Below are positions 29,508 through 38,535 of a DNA stretch of 64,000 nt, one piece after another (the stretch's first letter is position 1; the number at the start of each line of letters is the position of its first letter). The DNA comes from Bordetella genomosp. 11 (GTDB taxonomy: Bacteria > Pseudomonadota > Gammaproteobacteria > Burkholderiales > Burkholderiaceae_B). The stretch lies in assembly GCF_002261215.1 (NCBI RefSeq), contig NZ_NEVS01000004.1, positions 2,852,001 to 2,916,000 of the forward strand. Reading direction: 5' to 3'. The translations under genes and the position numbers were made by a program. Under the pieces are notes generated by a model. It was not told the origin of the DNA and searched no databases. It saw nothing but the letters and a program-made list of their open reading frames with translations.

Positions 29508-30223
29508 TGTCCATGCACCTGCTACTTTTCAGCAACTCCCGGTCTCCCGACGGCAGCTACCTGACGCATGCCCGGGAGCCCCTGCGCGCCCTGGCGGGCG
29601 AGCGCCGCAAGACCCTGTTCGTGCCTTTCGCCGGGGTCACCACCAGCTGGGACGACTACACCGCCAATGTCGGCAAAAGCCTGGCCCCGCTGGGCCTGGA
29701 ATTGACCGGCGCGCATACGGTGGACGCCGGCGCCGCCGACCGCTACGACCTGATCCTGGTCGGTGGCGGCAACACATTCCAGCTGGTGGCCGAATGCCGC
29801 CGCCGGGGCTGGCTGCAGGCCATTGCGCAGCGCGTGAGGGCCGGCACGCCGTATTCCGGCTGGAGCGCCGGCGCCAACCTGGCATGCCCCACGCTGTGCA
29901 CCACCAACGACATGCCTATCGTCGACCCGGGCGGTTTCGATGCCCTGGGGCTGATCGGCTTCCAGATCAATCCGCACTACACCAACGCCCTGCCGGCCGG
30001 ACATCAGGGCGAAACGCGCAACGACCGCATCGCCGAATTCCTCGTCGCCAATCCGGCCGCCACGGTGGTGGGCTTGCCGGAAGGCGATTGGCTGGCCGGC
30101 GACGGCAAGCGCATGACTTTCCACGGGCCGCATGCGGGCTATGTATTCCGCCACGGGCAAGCGCCGGTGGAATTGCGCGACGGCATGGCCGTCGATCAAG
30201 CCGCCTTGCCCAACCCCAGATAG
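29507..30223 (+). CDS. pepE: Dipeptidase E (alpha-aspartyl dipeptidase)
   Basis: 238-residue serine peptidase of family S51, hydrolysing Asp-X dipeptides. The triad matches E. coli numbering exactly: Ser120 in GWSAGAN, Asp135 in NDMPI, His157 in NPHYT. Start ATG 29507 overlaps the aroM-like stop by one base; an open frame back to 29120 lies inside that gene and is rejected. Last gene of the IclR-OPT-DUF1177-AroM run. Its 3' end overlaps the convergent livF gene by 28 bases. Confidence 0.95.
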   Translation: MSMHLLLFSNSRSPDGSYLTHAREPLRALAGERRKTLFVPFAGVTTSWDDYTANVGKSLAPLGLELTGAHTVDAGAADRYDLILVGGGNTFQLVAECRRRGWLQAIAQRVRAGTPYSGWSAGANLACPTLCTTNDMPIVDPGGFDALGLIGFQINPHYTNALPAGHQGETRNDRIAEFLVANPAATVVGLPEGDWLAGDGKRMTFHGPHAGYVFRHGQAPVELRDGMAVDQAALPNPR

Positions 30224-30966
30224 CTTTCCACGACGCGCGGGTTGTGGGCCAGATCCGCGGCGGGGCCCGACAGCGCGACCTCGCCGGTTTCCAGCACGTA
30301 ACCGTGGTCGGCCACCTGCAGGGCGGCTCGGGCGTTCTGCTCCACCAGCAGGATCGACACACCCGCTTCGCGCAGGCGCGCGATGATGTGGAAGATTTCG
30401 CGAACGATGCGTGGGGCCAGGCCCAGGCTGGGCTCGTCCAGCATCAGCAATCGCGGCTTGGCCATCAGGGCACGTCCGACGGCCAGCATCTGGCGCTCGC
30501 CGCCCGATAAGGTGCCCGCCTGCTGCGCGCGGCGCTCTTTCAGGCGCGGGAAGAGTTCGAAGATGTCGTGCATGCTGTCACGCCAGCCGGCCTCGCGCAT
30601 GCGATAGCGGCGGAATCCACCCAGCAGCAGGTTGTCTTCCACCGACATGCTGGCGAACAGCTCGCGCCGTTCCGGCACCAGCGACATGCCGGCGCCCACG
30701 CGCCTCTCGACGGGCCAGGCCGACACATCCTTGCCGTCCAGCCATACCTGGCCAGACGCCTGTCCGGTTTGCGGCAAGGCGCCCATGATGGCATTGAGCA
30801 TCGTCGACTTGCCGGCGCCGTTGGCGCCGATCACCGTCACGATGCTGCCTGCCTGGACCGACAGCGAAACGGGAGCGAGCGCCGCCACCTTGCCGTAGCG
30901 CGCGGCCAGGCTTTCCACCCGCAGCAGCGGCATGCCGGTATCGGCGGACACACCAGGAGCGTTCAT
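30196..30966 (-). CDS. livF: ABC transporter ATP-binding protein, LivF type
   Basis: 256 residues. Walker A GANGAGKST, signature LSGGERQ, Walker B LLMLDEPSLGLAP and the LivF C-terminus are clear. It is the second nucleotide-binding subunit of a branched-chain amino acid type importer. The start overlaps the LivM-LivG stop by ATGA. It is tail-to-tail with pepE. The true substrate could be other amino acids, amides or peptides. Confidence 0.93.
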   Translation of the reverse strand: MNAPGVSADTGMPLLRVESLAARYGKVAALAPVSLSVQAGSIVTVIGANGAGKSTMLNAIMGALPQTGQASGQVWLDGKDVSAWPVERRVGAGMSLVPERRELFASMSVEDNLLLGGFRRYRMREAGWRDSMHDIFELFPRLKERRAQQAGTLSGGERQMLAVGRALMAKPRLLMLDEPSLGLAPRIVREIFHIIARLREAGVSILLVEQNARAALQVADHGYVLETGEVALSGPAADLAHNPRVVESYLGLGKAA

Positions 30967-32843
30967 CGCGCTTCTCCCGCCGCCGCGCCGGATGCTTCCG
31001 GCGATGCCGCCGCGCCCGCCGTATCCGGCAGGACCGCGTCGTCGTCGTCCAGGCCGCCCAGGTACGCTTGCAGCACCGCCGGATCGCGCTGGATATCCGA
31101 CGGGATACCTTCGGCCAGCTTGGTACCGAAATCCATGACGACCAGATGATTGGTCAGACGCATGACGAAATCCATATCGTGCTCCACCAGAAGGATGCTC
31201 ATGCCTTCGTCGCGCAATTGCTCCAGCACCTGAGCCAGGGCCTGCTTTTCCTTGTAGCGCAATCCGGCGGCGGGTTCGTCCAGCAGCAGCAGGATGGGGT
31301 CGCTGGCCAACGCCCGCGCGATTTCCAGGATCCGCTGCTGGCCCAGCGCCAGATTGCCGGCCTGTTCGTGCATGCAGTCGCCCAGTCCCACCCGTTCGAG
31401 CTGGCGCGCCGCTTCGTGCAGCAGCCGCGCCTCCGCCGGACGGTCCAGGCGCAAGGCCCCCGCCAGCACACCCACGTCGGCGCGCAGGTGTGCGCCCAGG
31501 GCCACGTTTTCCAGCACGGTCATGCCCGGCAGCAACTGCACATGCTGGAAGGTACGACCGACACCACGCCGGGCGATGTCGCGCGCGGACAGGCGTTCGA
31601 TGCGCTCTCCCATGAAGCTTACGCCGCCCCGCGTGCAGGGCAGCACGCCGGTGATCAGGTTGAAGGTCGTGCTCTTGCCAGCGCCGTTGGGGCCGATCAG
31701 GCCCATGATCTCGCCGGCGCGCACGGTGAAGGAAATATCATTCACGGCCACCAGGCCGCCGAAGGTCTTGCGGATGGCATCCACTTCCAGTACCGCCTGC
31801 CCCGTCGCGGGCCGGGTACGGCGCCCCAGCGCCGGCGCCTCGCGCGGCGGCACGGCCCGGCCGCGGGCCGACGGACCGCCCGCCACGCGCCGCCAGCCGG
31901 CCGCCAGCATGGGCCATACGCCATCGCGGGCATGCTGCAGCATCACGATCAACAGGACGCCGAATACGATCAATTCGAAGTTGGCGGTAGTGTCCAGCAG
32001 TCGCGGCAGGACGTTCTGGATCTGGTCCTTCAGCACCAGGATGATGGCCGACCCCAGCAAGGCGCCCCAAACGTAGGCCGCGCCGCCCACCACCGCCATG
32101 AACAGGTATTCGATGCCATAGTTCAGGCCGAAGGGGCTGGGGCTGACGGCGCGCTGCATATGCGCGTACAGCCAGCCGGATACACTGGCCAGCAAGGCCG
32201 CATAGACGAAGACGATAACCTTGTAGCGCCGGGTATTCACGCCCATGGATTCCGCCATGCCCGCGCCATTGCGCAGCGCGCGGATGGCGCGGCCGGGACG
32301 CGAATCCAGCAGATTGCCGGTCACCCAGACGGCCGCCAGCACGAGCAGCCAGATCAGGTAATAGATATCGCGGCCGCCGGCCAGGGACACGCCGAACAGC
32401 GTCAGGGGGGCGATGCCCGCGATACCGTCGTGGCGTCCAAGGGCGTCCACGGTGCCATATAGATAGAACAGCGCCAGGCACCAGGCAATGGTCCCCAGGG
32501 GAAGGTAATGACCCGACAGGCGCAGCGTCACCGCGCCCAGCATCCAGGCGATCGCGCCCGTCAGTATCAGCCCGGCCAACAGGCCCAGCCACGGCGACCA
32601 GCCCAGCGCGGTCGTCAGCCAGGCCGTGGCATAGGCGCCGATGCCGACGAAGGCGGCCTGTCCGAAAGAGGTCAGCCCGCTGACGCCGGTCAGCACCACC
32701 AGCCCCAATACCACCAGGCTGGCCAGCCCGATGTAATTCAGCTGGGTTATCCAGAATTCCGGTGTGGCGGCCAATAGCGGCAACACCGCCAGCAGCACCA
32801 CGAACAGCAGCAGGGGCAGTCGCCGCAGCAAGGTCGTCTTCAT
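30963..32843 (-). CDS. LivM-LivG fusion: ABC permease joined to ATP-binding domain
   Basis: One 626-residue protein. Residues 1 to about 300 are a LivM permease (about nine hydrophobic segments, GLTSFGQAAFVGIGAYATA), and about 345-600 are a LivG ATPase (Walker [26 protein letters not shown] as signature region, Walker B LLLLDEPAAGL). A Pro/Arg-rich linker joins them. The start is ATG 32843; the frame is open upstream into livH but that part is a shadow. Such fusions occur in Burkholderiales. It lies 8 bases after livH. Confidence 0.92.
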   Translation of the reverse strand: MKTTLLRRLPLLLFVVLLAVLPLLAATPEFWITQLNYIGLASLVVLGLVVLTGVSGLTSFGQAAFVGIGAYATAWLTTALGWSPWLGLLAGLILTGAIAWMLGAVTLRLSGHYLPLGTIAWCLALFYLYGTVDALGRHDGIAGIAPLTLFGVSLAGGRDIYYLIWLLVLAAVWVTGNLLDSRPGRAIRALRNGAGMAESMGVNTRRYKVIVFVYAALLASVSGWLYAHMQRAVSPSPFGLNYGIEYLFMAVVGGAAYVWGALLGSAIILVLKDQIQNVLPRLLDTTANFELIVFGVLLIVMLQHARDGVWPMLAAGWRRVAGGPSARGRAVPPREAPALGRRTRPATGQAVLEVDAIRKTFGGLVAVNDISFTVRAGEIMGLIGPNGAGKSTTFNLITGVLPCTRGGVSFMGERIERLSARDIARRGVGRTFQHVQLLPGMTVLENVALGAHLRADVGVLAGALRLDRPAEARLLHEAARQLERVGLGDCMHEQAGNLALGQQRILEIARALASDPILLLLDEPAAGLRYKEKQALAQVLEQLRDEGMSILLVEHDMDFVMRLTNHLVVMDFGTKLAEGIPSDIQRDPAVLQAYLGGLDDDDAVLPDTAGAAASPEASGAAAGEAR

Positions 32844-32851
32844 GAGCGTCC

Positions 32852-33892
32852 CTATTCCTCGGCCTCGGCGTGGCCGCCGCCGCGCAGCGACAACCACAGC
32901 AGCACGGGGATGATCAGGGTGAATACGATCACTTCCTTGTAGGCGCTGGCCCAGAACGAGGAGAACGATTCCAGCAGTCCCACCAGCAGCGCCCCGGCGG
33001 CGGCCACCGGATAGCTGGCGAGCGCGCCGATGATCGCCCCGACGAAGCCTTTCAGGCCGATCAGGAAGCCCGTGTCGTAATAGACCGTGGTGACCGGTGC
33101 GATCAGTATCCCGGAGATGGCGCCCATCAGCGCCGCCAGGGTGAAAGTAATGCTGCCGGAGATCGTGCTGCTGATGCCGACCAGCCGTGCGCCACGGCGG
33201 TTCACCGCGGTGGCGCGCAGCGCGCGGCCATAGAGCGTCTTGCCGAAGAACAGCCACAGCGCCAGGATCAAGACCAGGGACGTTCCCACCACGAACAGGC
33301 TTTGGGCCGACCAGGCGGTAACGCCCAGGTCCACCTGCCCATCGACGAAGGCCGGCGTGCGCCAGCCTTCCGCGCCGAAGAAGACCAGGCCCAGCCCGAC
33401 CAGCACGAAATGCACGGCGACGGACGTAATCAGCAGGACCAGCACACTGGCTTCGGCCAGCGGTTGGTAGACAATGCGATACACCATCGGCCCCATCGGC
33501 ACGATCAGCAGCAAAGTCAGCAGCATGTTGCGCCACAGCGGCGTATCGGCGCCGACCAGCCGGCTGGTCGCCCAGTACAACAGCGCCGGCAGCACCAGAT
33601 TAACCAGGATGACCTTCGGCAAGGCGGCAACGGTGCGCAGACGCACCGCGCGCCCCAGCTCCAGCAGGAACACCACGCCGCCCAGCAGGGGCAGCAGGTA
33701 CACCGTACCCGGCAGTTTGCCGTCCACCAGCATGGCCAGCGTCAACGCGCCGAACGCGACGAATTCGCCCTGAGGGATGAAGATCACCCGCGTCACCGCG
33801 AATACCAGCACCAGCGCCATGCCGAGCAAGGCGTAGATCGACCCGCTGACCACGCCGTCCTGCAGCAGGATGAACGCTATGGAAGAATCCAT
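32852..33892 (-). CDS. livH: ABC transporter permease, LivH type
   Basis: 346-residue inner-membrane permease with about eight hydrophobic segments; DGVVSGSIYALLGMALVLVFAVTRVIFIPQGEF is the typical LivH N-terminus. ATG 33892 follows AAAGGGA. It pairs with the LivM half of the fusion gene to form the channel. Slightly longer than E. coli LivH (308). Confidence 0.93.
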   Translation of the reverse strand: MDSSIAFILLQDGVVSGSIYALLGMALVLVFAVTRVIFIPQGEFVAFGALTLAMLVDGKLPGTVYLLPLLGGVVFLLELGRAVRLRTVAALPKVILVNLVLPALLYWATSRLVGADTPLWRNMLLTLLLIVPMGPMVYRIVYQPLAEASVLVLLITSVAVHFVLVGLGLVFFGAEGWRTPAFVDGQVDLGVTAWSAQSLFVVGTSLVLILALWLFFGKTLYGRALRATAVNRRGARLVGISSTISGSITFTLAALMGAISGILIAPVTTVYYDTGFLIGLKGFVGAIIGALASYPVAAAGALLVGLLESFSSFWASAYKEVIVFTLIIPVLLWLSLRGGGHAEAEE

Positions 33893-33970
33893 CGTCCCTT
33901 TACCGTGGAAGACATCGGCGCGCGCGACCCCTCGGGCGCGCGCGCCGATGCATGCTTCATGTACGCCGTG

Positions 33971-35134
33971 TCACAGGCCCGGCTGGTAGACCCACTTGCC
34001 GTTCTGCACTTTCACCATCACGCGCGCGCGCTCGTCGAAGCCGGCGTGATCGGTGGGGCTCATATTGAAGACGCCCTGCGAGGCCGCGAGATTCTTGACG
34101 TTTTCCAGGGCATCGCGCATCGCGGCGCGGAATTCCGGCGTACCCGGTTTGGCCGTCTTGAGCGCGACCGGAACGGCCGCCAGCACGAGCTGGCCGGCAT
34201 CCCACAGGTGGCCGCCGAAGGTACTGACCGAGCCGGCGCCATGCGCTTTTTCATAGGCGGCCACGTAGGCCAGCGCCGACTTCTTCACCGGGTTGCTATC
34301 GGGCAACTGTTCCGCCACCAGCAAGGGGCCGGCAGGCAGCAGCATACCCTCGCAATCCTTGCCGCAGACGCGCAGGAAATCGCCATTGGCCACGCCGTGC
34401 GTCTGATAGATCAGCCCACCGTAGTTCCGCGCGCGCAGTTCTTTCTGCGGCAACGCGGCGGGCGTGCCCGAACCGGCGATCAACACGGCGTCCGGACGCG
34501 CGCCGACCAGCTTCAGCACCTGACCCGTCACACTGGTATCCGTCCGGCTGTACTTCTCGACGGCGACGATCTTGATTCCCTTCTTTTCCGCCGCGTTCCT
34601 GATTTCCTGCAGCCAGCTATCGCCATAGGCATCGGCGAAACCGATGAAGCCCAGGGTCTTGACCTTGCCCTTGACCATCGCGTCGGCCAGCGCGCCCGCC
34701 ATCAGGGCGTCGTTCTGCGGCGTTTTGAAAGCCCACTTGCGCGGCCCGTCGACCGGGTCGACGATCTTCACGCTTGCCGCCACGCTGATCATCGGCGTCT
34801 TGGTTTCGCCGGCAACGTCCACCATCGCCAGGGAAGCCGGCGTCACGGAGGAGCCGATCACCACGTCGACATTGTCCTCGCTCACGAACTTGCGCATGTT
34901 CTTCACGGCTTGCGTCGTATCGGTCGCATCGTCCAGCACGATCCAGTCGATCTTCTGCCCGGCGACTTCCTTGGGCAGCAAGGCGACGGTATTGCGCTCC
35001 GGAATCCCCAGCGACGCGGCCGGCCCGGTGCTGGAGAGAGTGACGCCGACCTTGATTTGCGCGTGCGCCAGCAGGGGCAAGGCCAGGGCCAGCGCCGCCG
35101 CCACGAGGCGCGTCTTGTGCTTGGGATGCATCAT
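33971..35134 (-). CDS. livK: Branched-chain amino acid type ABC substrate-binding protein
   Basis: 387 residues from ATG 35134, which has GGAGA upstream and gives a proper signal peptide ([21 protein letters not shown]). The LivK-type type 1 periplasmic fold is shown by GVTLSSTGPAASLGIPERN and GVNM-like segments (FNMSPTDHAG). First gene of livK-livH-livMG-livF. Specificity unknown; the Liv family also takes amides, urea and aromatic acids. The next gene upstream is bioY, 154 bases away on the same strand. Confidence 0.92.
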   Translation of the reverse strand: MMHPKHKTRLVAAALALALPLLAHAQIKVGVTLSSTGPAASLGIPERNTVALLPKEVAGQKIDWIVLDDATDTTQAVKNMRKFVSEDNVDVVIGSSVTPASLAMVDVAGETKTPMISVAASVKIVDPVDGPRKWAFKTPQNDALMAGALADAMVKGKVKTLGFIGFADAYGDSWLQEIRNAAEKKGIKIVAVEKYSRTDTSVTGQVLKLVGARPDAVLIAGSGTPAALPQKELRARNYGGLIYQTHGVANGDFLRVCGKDCEGMLLPAGPLLVAEQLPDSNPVKKSALAYVAAYEKAHGAGSVSTFGGHLWDAGQLVLAAVPVALKTAKPGTPEFRAAMRDALENVKNLAASQGVFNMSPTDHAGFDERARVMVKVQNGKWVYQPGL

Positions 35135-35288
35135 TGAAGTCTCCAGGAAGTGGCCGGCGCCGTGCGCCCGGCAGCAACAACATATGAACCGATTCTGCAA
35201 GCTATACAGAAAATCGGATTATAGGTTCAGAAAGGTATCAAATTGCCTGGGCGTATGGCTCTCGGTAGTCACCCTTATCGACGGCGTC

Positions 35289-35849
35289 TCAGCGCTCGCC
35301 GTCGAACGCCCATACCCGGCGCACACGCTGCGTTACGACGGCCGCCAGTACCGCCTTGGCGATATCCCCCGGCAGGAACACCGCCATGGCCAGCGCCGCC
35401 TTGCCCAGCGTCATGCCGGCGATGGCGGCCAGCCAGGGAATGCCGATGGCGTAGACCACGACCAGCCCGCCCGCCAGCGCCGCGGCAAAGTAGCCCAGCA
35501 TCGCCGGCAGCGTGCCGGCGCCCGACCGCGCCACCCGTTGCGCCATGGCGCCGCACAGCGCGGCGCCGAACAGCATGCCGATCAGGAATCCGCCCGTGGG
35601 GCCCGCGTACACACCCAGGCCGCCGCGCCCTCCGGGCAGCACCGGTAGCCCGATGGCCGCCAGCACCAGATAGAGCCCGACCGCCGCCGCGCCACGCGCC
35701 GGCCCCAGCATGCAGCCCGCCAGCATGACGCCGAGCGCCTGCAGCGTAATCGGCACGGGCAGCGCCGGCACCGGTATGGGCGGCGCCAGGCTCAACACGA
35801 CGATAAAGGCAGCAAACATGGCCACCGTGGCGGTATCCCTCGTGCGCAT
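35289..35849 (-). CDS. bioY: Biotin transporter BioY (ECF S component)
   Basis: 186-residue integral membrane protein with about six segments and the BioY signature (LPVPITLQALGVMLAG, GGRGGLGVYAGPTGGFLIG). ATG 35849 follows AGGAGAGG on the minus strand. It gives biotin specificity to the ECF transporter formed with BioM and BioN upstream. It lies 79 bases after bioN. Confidence 0.95.
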   Translation of the reverse strand: MRTRDTATVAMFAAFIVVLSLAPPIPVPALPVPITLQALGVMLAGCMLGPARGAAAVGLYLVLAAIGLPVLPGGRGGLGVYAGPTGGFLIGMLFGAALCGAMAQRVARSGAGTLPAMLGYFAAALAGGLVVVYAIGIPWLAAIAGMTLGKAALAMAVFLPGDIAKAVLAAVVTQRVRRVWAFDGER

Positions 35850-35928
35850 GCGGACCTCTCCTCTTTCTTTATAGTGAAACGCGTGAATGCGTCGATGTAT
35901 CGATGCCTGCCCTTGTGGAATCCCCGCC

Positions 35929-36525
35929 TCAGCCGCCGCGCGCGTCGATGGCATCGCCGACTTCGTCGGCGCGCTTGAGCGTGCGCACCAGCAGGGGTAC
36001 CGTCAGCGCCAGCGCATTGCGCGATAGCCCGCGCGCCGCCTGGGCCTCGCGGATGTCCTGGTAATTCCGCCATATCTCGGGAATGAAACGCAGCGTCAGC
36101 GCCAGCGCCAGTGCGACACGGCCCGCATCGATCCAGCCCAGCCGGTCCAGCGGATACAAGGCCCGTTCGCATACCTGTATCAGGTCGCTGGTGCGCGTCG
36201 TCAGGGTCACGGCCAGAGCGAACGCCATCAGGGCGGCCACGCGCAGCAGGATTTCCGCCGCATGGGCCCAGCCGTCGAACCAGGCGGTAAAGCCCCCCAC
36301 CACGGCCAGAATGGGCAACAGGCCGCGCACATGACGCCACAGCGCACCGGCGCCCGCGCCCGACAGGGCAAGCAGCAGCACGCCGCACGCGAAAGCGAGC
36401 GCCAGGCCATCCAGCCGGTGCACCAGGAACAGCGCCGCGCCCGCCGCCACCAGGACGATCAGCTTGTACGGCGCCGGAATGCGGTGCAACAGGCCGTCGC
36501 CGTCGACATACAGCGGCTCCATCAT
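35929..36525 (-). CDS. bioN: ECF transporter transmembrane component BioN (EcfT)
   Basis: 198 residues from ATG 36525 ([21 protein letters not shown]), with an EcfT-like C-terminal coupling region containing two Arg-rich motifs (IREAQAARGL, RADEVGDAIDARG). Couples ATP hydrolysis by BioM to uptake through BioY. Its start overlaps the bioM stop in ATGA. About five membrane segments. Confidence 0.92.
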   Translation of the reverse strand: MMEPLYVDGDGLLHRIPAPYKLIVLVAAGAALFLVHRLDGLALAFACGVLLLALSGAGAGALWRHVRGLLPILAVVGGFTAWFDGWAHAAEILLRVAALMAFALAVTLTTRTSDLIQVCERALYPLDRLGWIDAGRVALALALTLRFIPEIWRNYQDIREAQAARGLSRNALALTVPLLVRTLKRADEVGDAIDARGG

Positions 36526-37199
36526 GAGCAATGCTCCCGATACCAATGCAGCGCGGCGGCGGGCCGGTCGTCGGCGGCGACCCTGCCCGCCGCGATAACC
36601 AGCACGCGGTCGAAATCTTCCAGCAGTTCCAGGTCGTGGCTGACCACCACCGCGTCGCACGCCAGGCCGGCAATGGCGGCACGCACCCGATTGCGGTTGC
36701 GCAGGTCCAGCTGGGTCGTGGGCTCGTCGAATACGATCACCTTGGGACGCATCACCAGCACGGCGGCCAGCGCCACCAGTTGCCGCTCACCGCCGGACAG
36801 CGAGTGGCTGGCACGGTCCGCCAGATGCGCGATGCCCAATGCCGCCAGTTGTTCGGCCGCCCGCGCCTGGCGCGCGGCCTTGTCGGGCACCAGCGTTTTC
36901 AGTCCGAATTCCATGTCCTCCCGCACTATGGGAAAGACGATCTGGTTTTCCGGATTCTGGAAAACGAAACCCACCTCCCGCCGGACGGCGCGCGTCGCCT
37001 GGCGCGTGTCGTGGCCATTGACCCGCACCGTCCCCGACGAGGGCAGGACCAGCCCATTGATGAGCCGGGCCAGGGTGCTCTTGCCCGCGCCGTTAGGCCC
37101 GACGATGCCGATGCGCCGTTCGCTCAGCACCGCGCTCACCCCATGCAGAATCTCCGCGCGGGGCGTCTTCACGACGGCATGATCAAACTCGATTAACAT
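36522..37199 (-). CDS. bioM: ECF transporter ATPase BioM
   Basis: 225 residues. Walker [11 protein letters not shown]-loop [10 protein letters not shown], signature SLSGGERQ, Walker [14 protein letters not shown]-loop VVVSHD. First gene of bioM-bioN-bioY. It starts only 11 to 53 bases from the divergent msrB gene, so the two share a compact promoter region. Confidence 0.93.
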   Translation of the reverse strand: MLIEFDHAVVKTPRAEILHGVSAVLSERRIGIVGPNGAGKSTLARLINGLVLPSSGTVRVNGHDTRQATRAVRREVGFVFQNPENQIVFPIVREDMEFGLKTLVPDKAARQARAAEQLAALGIAHLADRASHSLSGGERQLVALAAVLVMRPKVIVFDEPTTQLDLRNRNRVRAAIAGLACDAVVVSHDLELLEDFDRVLVIAAGRVAADDRPAAALHWYREHCS

Positions 37200-37210
37200 G
37201 GGGCGCGATT

Positions 37211-37651
37211 ATGCCCGAACCTGTTCATTGCCCCGGAACCCCCAGCGCCTACATGGAAAAAGTACGAAAGACCGAAGCCGAATGGCGCGCTCTGCTGTCC
37301 CCGGACGAGTTCTACGTTACCCGCGAAAAGGGGACGGAAAGGGCCTTCACCGGGCGCTATTGGGACACCACCACCCCGGGCACCTATCGCTGCGTTGCCT
37401 GCGGCACCGCGCTCTTCGCCTCCGACACCAAGTTCGATGCCGGCTGCGGCTGGCCCAGCTACTACGAACCCCTGGGCCCGGACCTGGTGCGCGAGCAACG
37501 TGATACCAGCCATGACATGGTACGCACGGAGGTATTGTGCAACGTATGCGATTCGCATCTGGGCCATGTTTTCCCGGATGGCCCGCCGCCGACAGGCCGG
37601 CGATTCTGCATTAACTCCCTCGCATTGAAATTCGAACCTGCTGAAGAATGA
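37211..37651 (+). CDS. msrB: Peptide-methionine (R)-S-oxide reductase
   Basis: Repairs oxidised methionine (R form) in proteins. Zinc cysteines C61, C64, C110, C113 (CVAC, CNVC) and catalytic C133 in RRFCINSL are present. Two starts are possible: ATG 37211 and ATG 37253 ([11 protein letters not shown]). The second matches the usual MsrB N-terminus and leaves room for a promoter before divergent bioM, so it may be the true one. Its stop overlaps the yciB start by ATGA. Confidence 0.95.
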   Translation: MPEPVHCPGTPSAYMEKVRKTEAEWRALLSPDEFYVTREKGTERAFTGRYWDTTTPGTYRCVACGTALFASDTKFDAGCGWPSYYEPLGPDLVREQRDTSHDMVRTEVLCNVCDSHLGHVFPDGPPPTGRRFCINSLALKFEPAEE

Positions 37652-38238
37652 AGAAGTTTCTATTCGATCTGTTTCCGCTGCTGCTGTTTTTCATCGCATA
37701 TCGCTATGCGGGAATCTATACGGCGACAGCGGTGGCAATTACCGCCTCCATCCTGCAAATCCTGTGGCTCAAACTGACGAGCCGCCCGATCGAAGGCATG
37801 CACTGGATCAATCTGACCGTGATCGTCGTCTTCGGCGGCGCCACGCTATGGCTGCACAGCGACGTTTTCATCAAATGGAAACCGACGGTGCTGTATTGGC
37901 TGTTCGGCGGCGCGCTGCTGGTCGGCCGCTGGATATTCAAACGCAACCTGGTGCGCAGGCTCCTGGACAAACAGATCGCGCTGCCCGATCCGGTCTGGGA
38001 CAAACTCAATGCCACCTGGGCGGTGTTCTTCCTGGTCGCCGGCGCGGCGAATCTCTACGTGGCATTTTCCGGCCATTTTTCGGAATCCGAATGGGTTACC
38101 TTCAAGGCATTCGGCCTGATGGGCCTGATGATTGTTTTCGTGATCGCGCAATCGCTCTGGCTGGGCCGGCATTTGCAACCGCCCGGCCATACCGGCGAAG
38201 CCGCCGACGAAGCCGCCCGCAAGGCGGGCGAAAACTGA
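37648..38238 (+). CDS. yciB: Septation/intracellular-septation-A family protein YciB
   Basis: 196-residue inner-membrane protein with about five hydrophobic segments and the family N-terminus [18 protein letters not shown]. YciB proteins take part in cell envelope synthesis and division. Coupled to msrB by overlap and followed by bolA and a peptidyl-prolyl isomerase. Confidence 0.95.
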   Translation: MKKFLFDLFPLLLFFIAYRYAGIYTATAVAITASILQILWLKLTSRPIEGMHWINLTVIVVFGGATLWLHSDVFIKWKPTVLYWLFGGALLVGRWIFKRNLVRRLLDKQIALPDPVWDKLNATWAVFFLVAGAANLYVAFSGHFSESEWVTFKAFGLMGLMIVFVIAQSLWLGRHLQPPGHTGEAADEAARKAGEN

Positions 38239-38258
38239 ATTGATTTGAATAACTTTCC

Positions 38259-38525
38259 ATGACTCAAACTACGGACGTGGCTGCTACCATTCGCCAGCGC
38301 CTGCAAGCGCTCGCACCGGTGGAGCTGGAAATCCAGGACGACTCCCATTTGCATGCGGGACATGCCGGTGCGCATGGCGGCGCCTCGCACTTCACAGTGA
38401 GGATTACATCCGCCAAATTCGCAGGGCTTTCACCGGTGGCGCGTCATCGCCTGGTGTATGATCATTTGAATGATTTAATGCCTTACCCTATCCACGCGCT
38501 TGCGCTGGAAACCCGAACTCCTTGA
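38259..38525 (+). CDS. bolA: BolA-family protein
   Basis: 88 residues. The BolA fold is shown by the conserved GGASHFTVRITSAKFAGLSPVARHRLVYDHLNDLM and the C-terminal IHALALETRTP. BolA proteins bind monothiol glutaredoxins and iron-sulfur clusters and affect cell shape and stress. It sits between yciB (20 bases) and the parvulin gene. Confidence 0.93.
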   Translation: MTQTTDVAATIRQRLQALAPVELEIQDDSHLHAGHAGAHGGASHFTVRITSAKFAGLSPVARHRLVYDHLNDLMPYPIHALALETRTP

Positions 38526-38535
38526 AAGGACCTAC

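Noticed and set aside
32844..33536. N-terminal extension of the LivM-LivG frame
   Set aside because: It reads through livH in another frame; ATG 32843 has a ribosome site and gives a normal LivM start.
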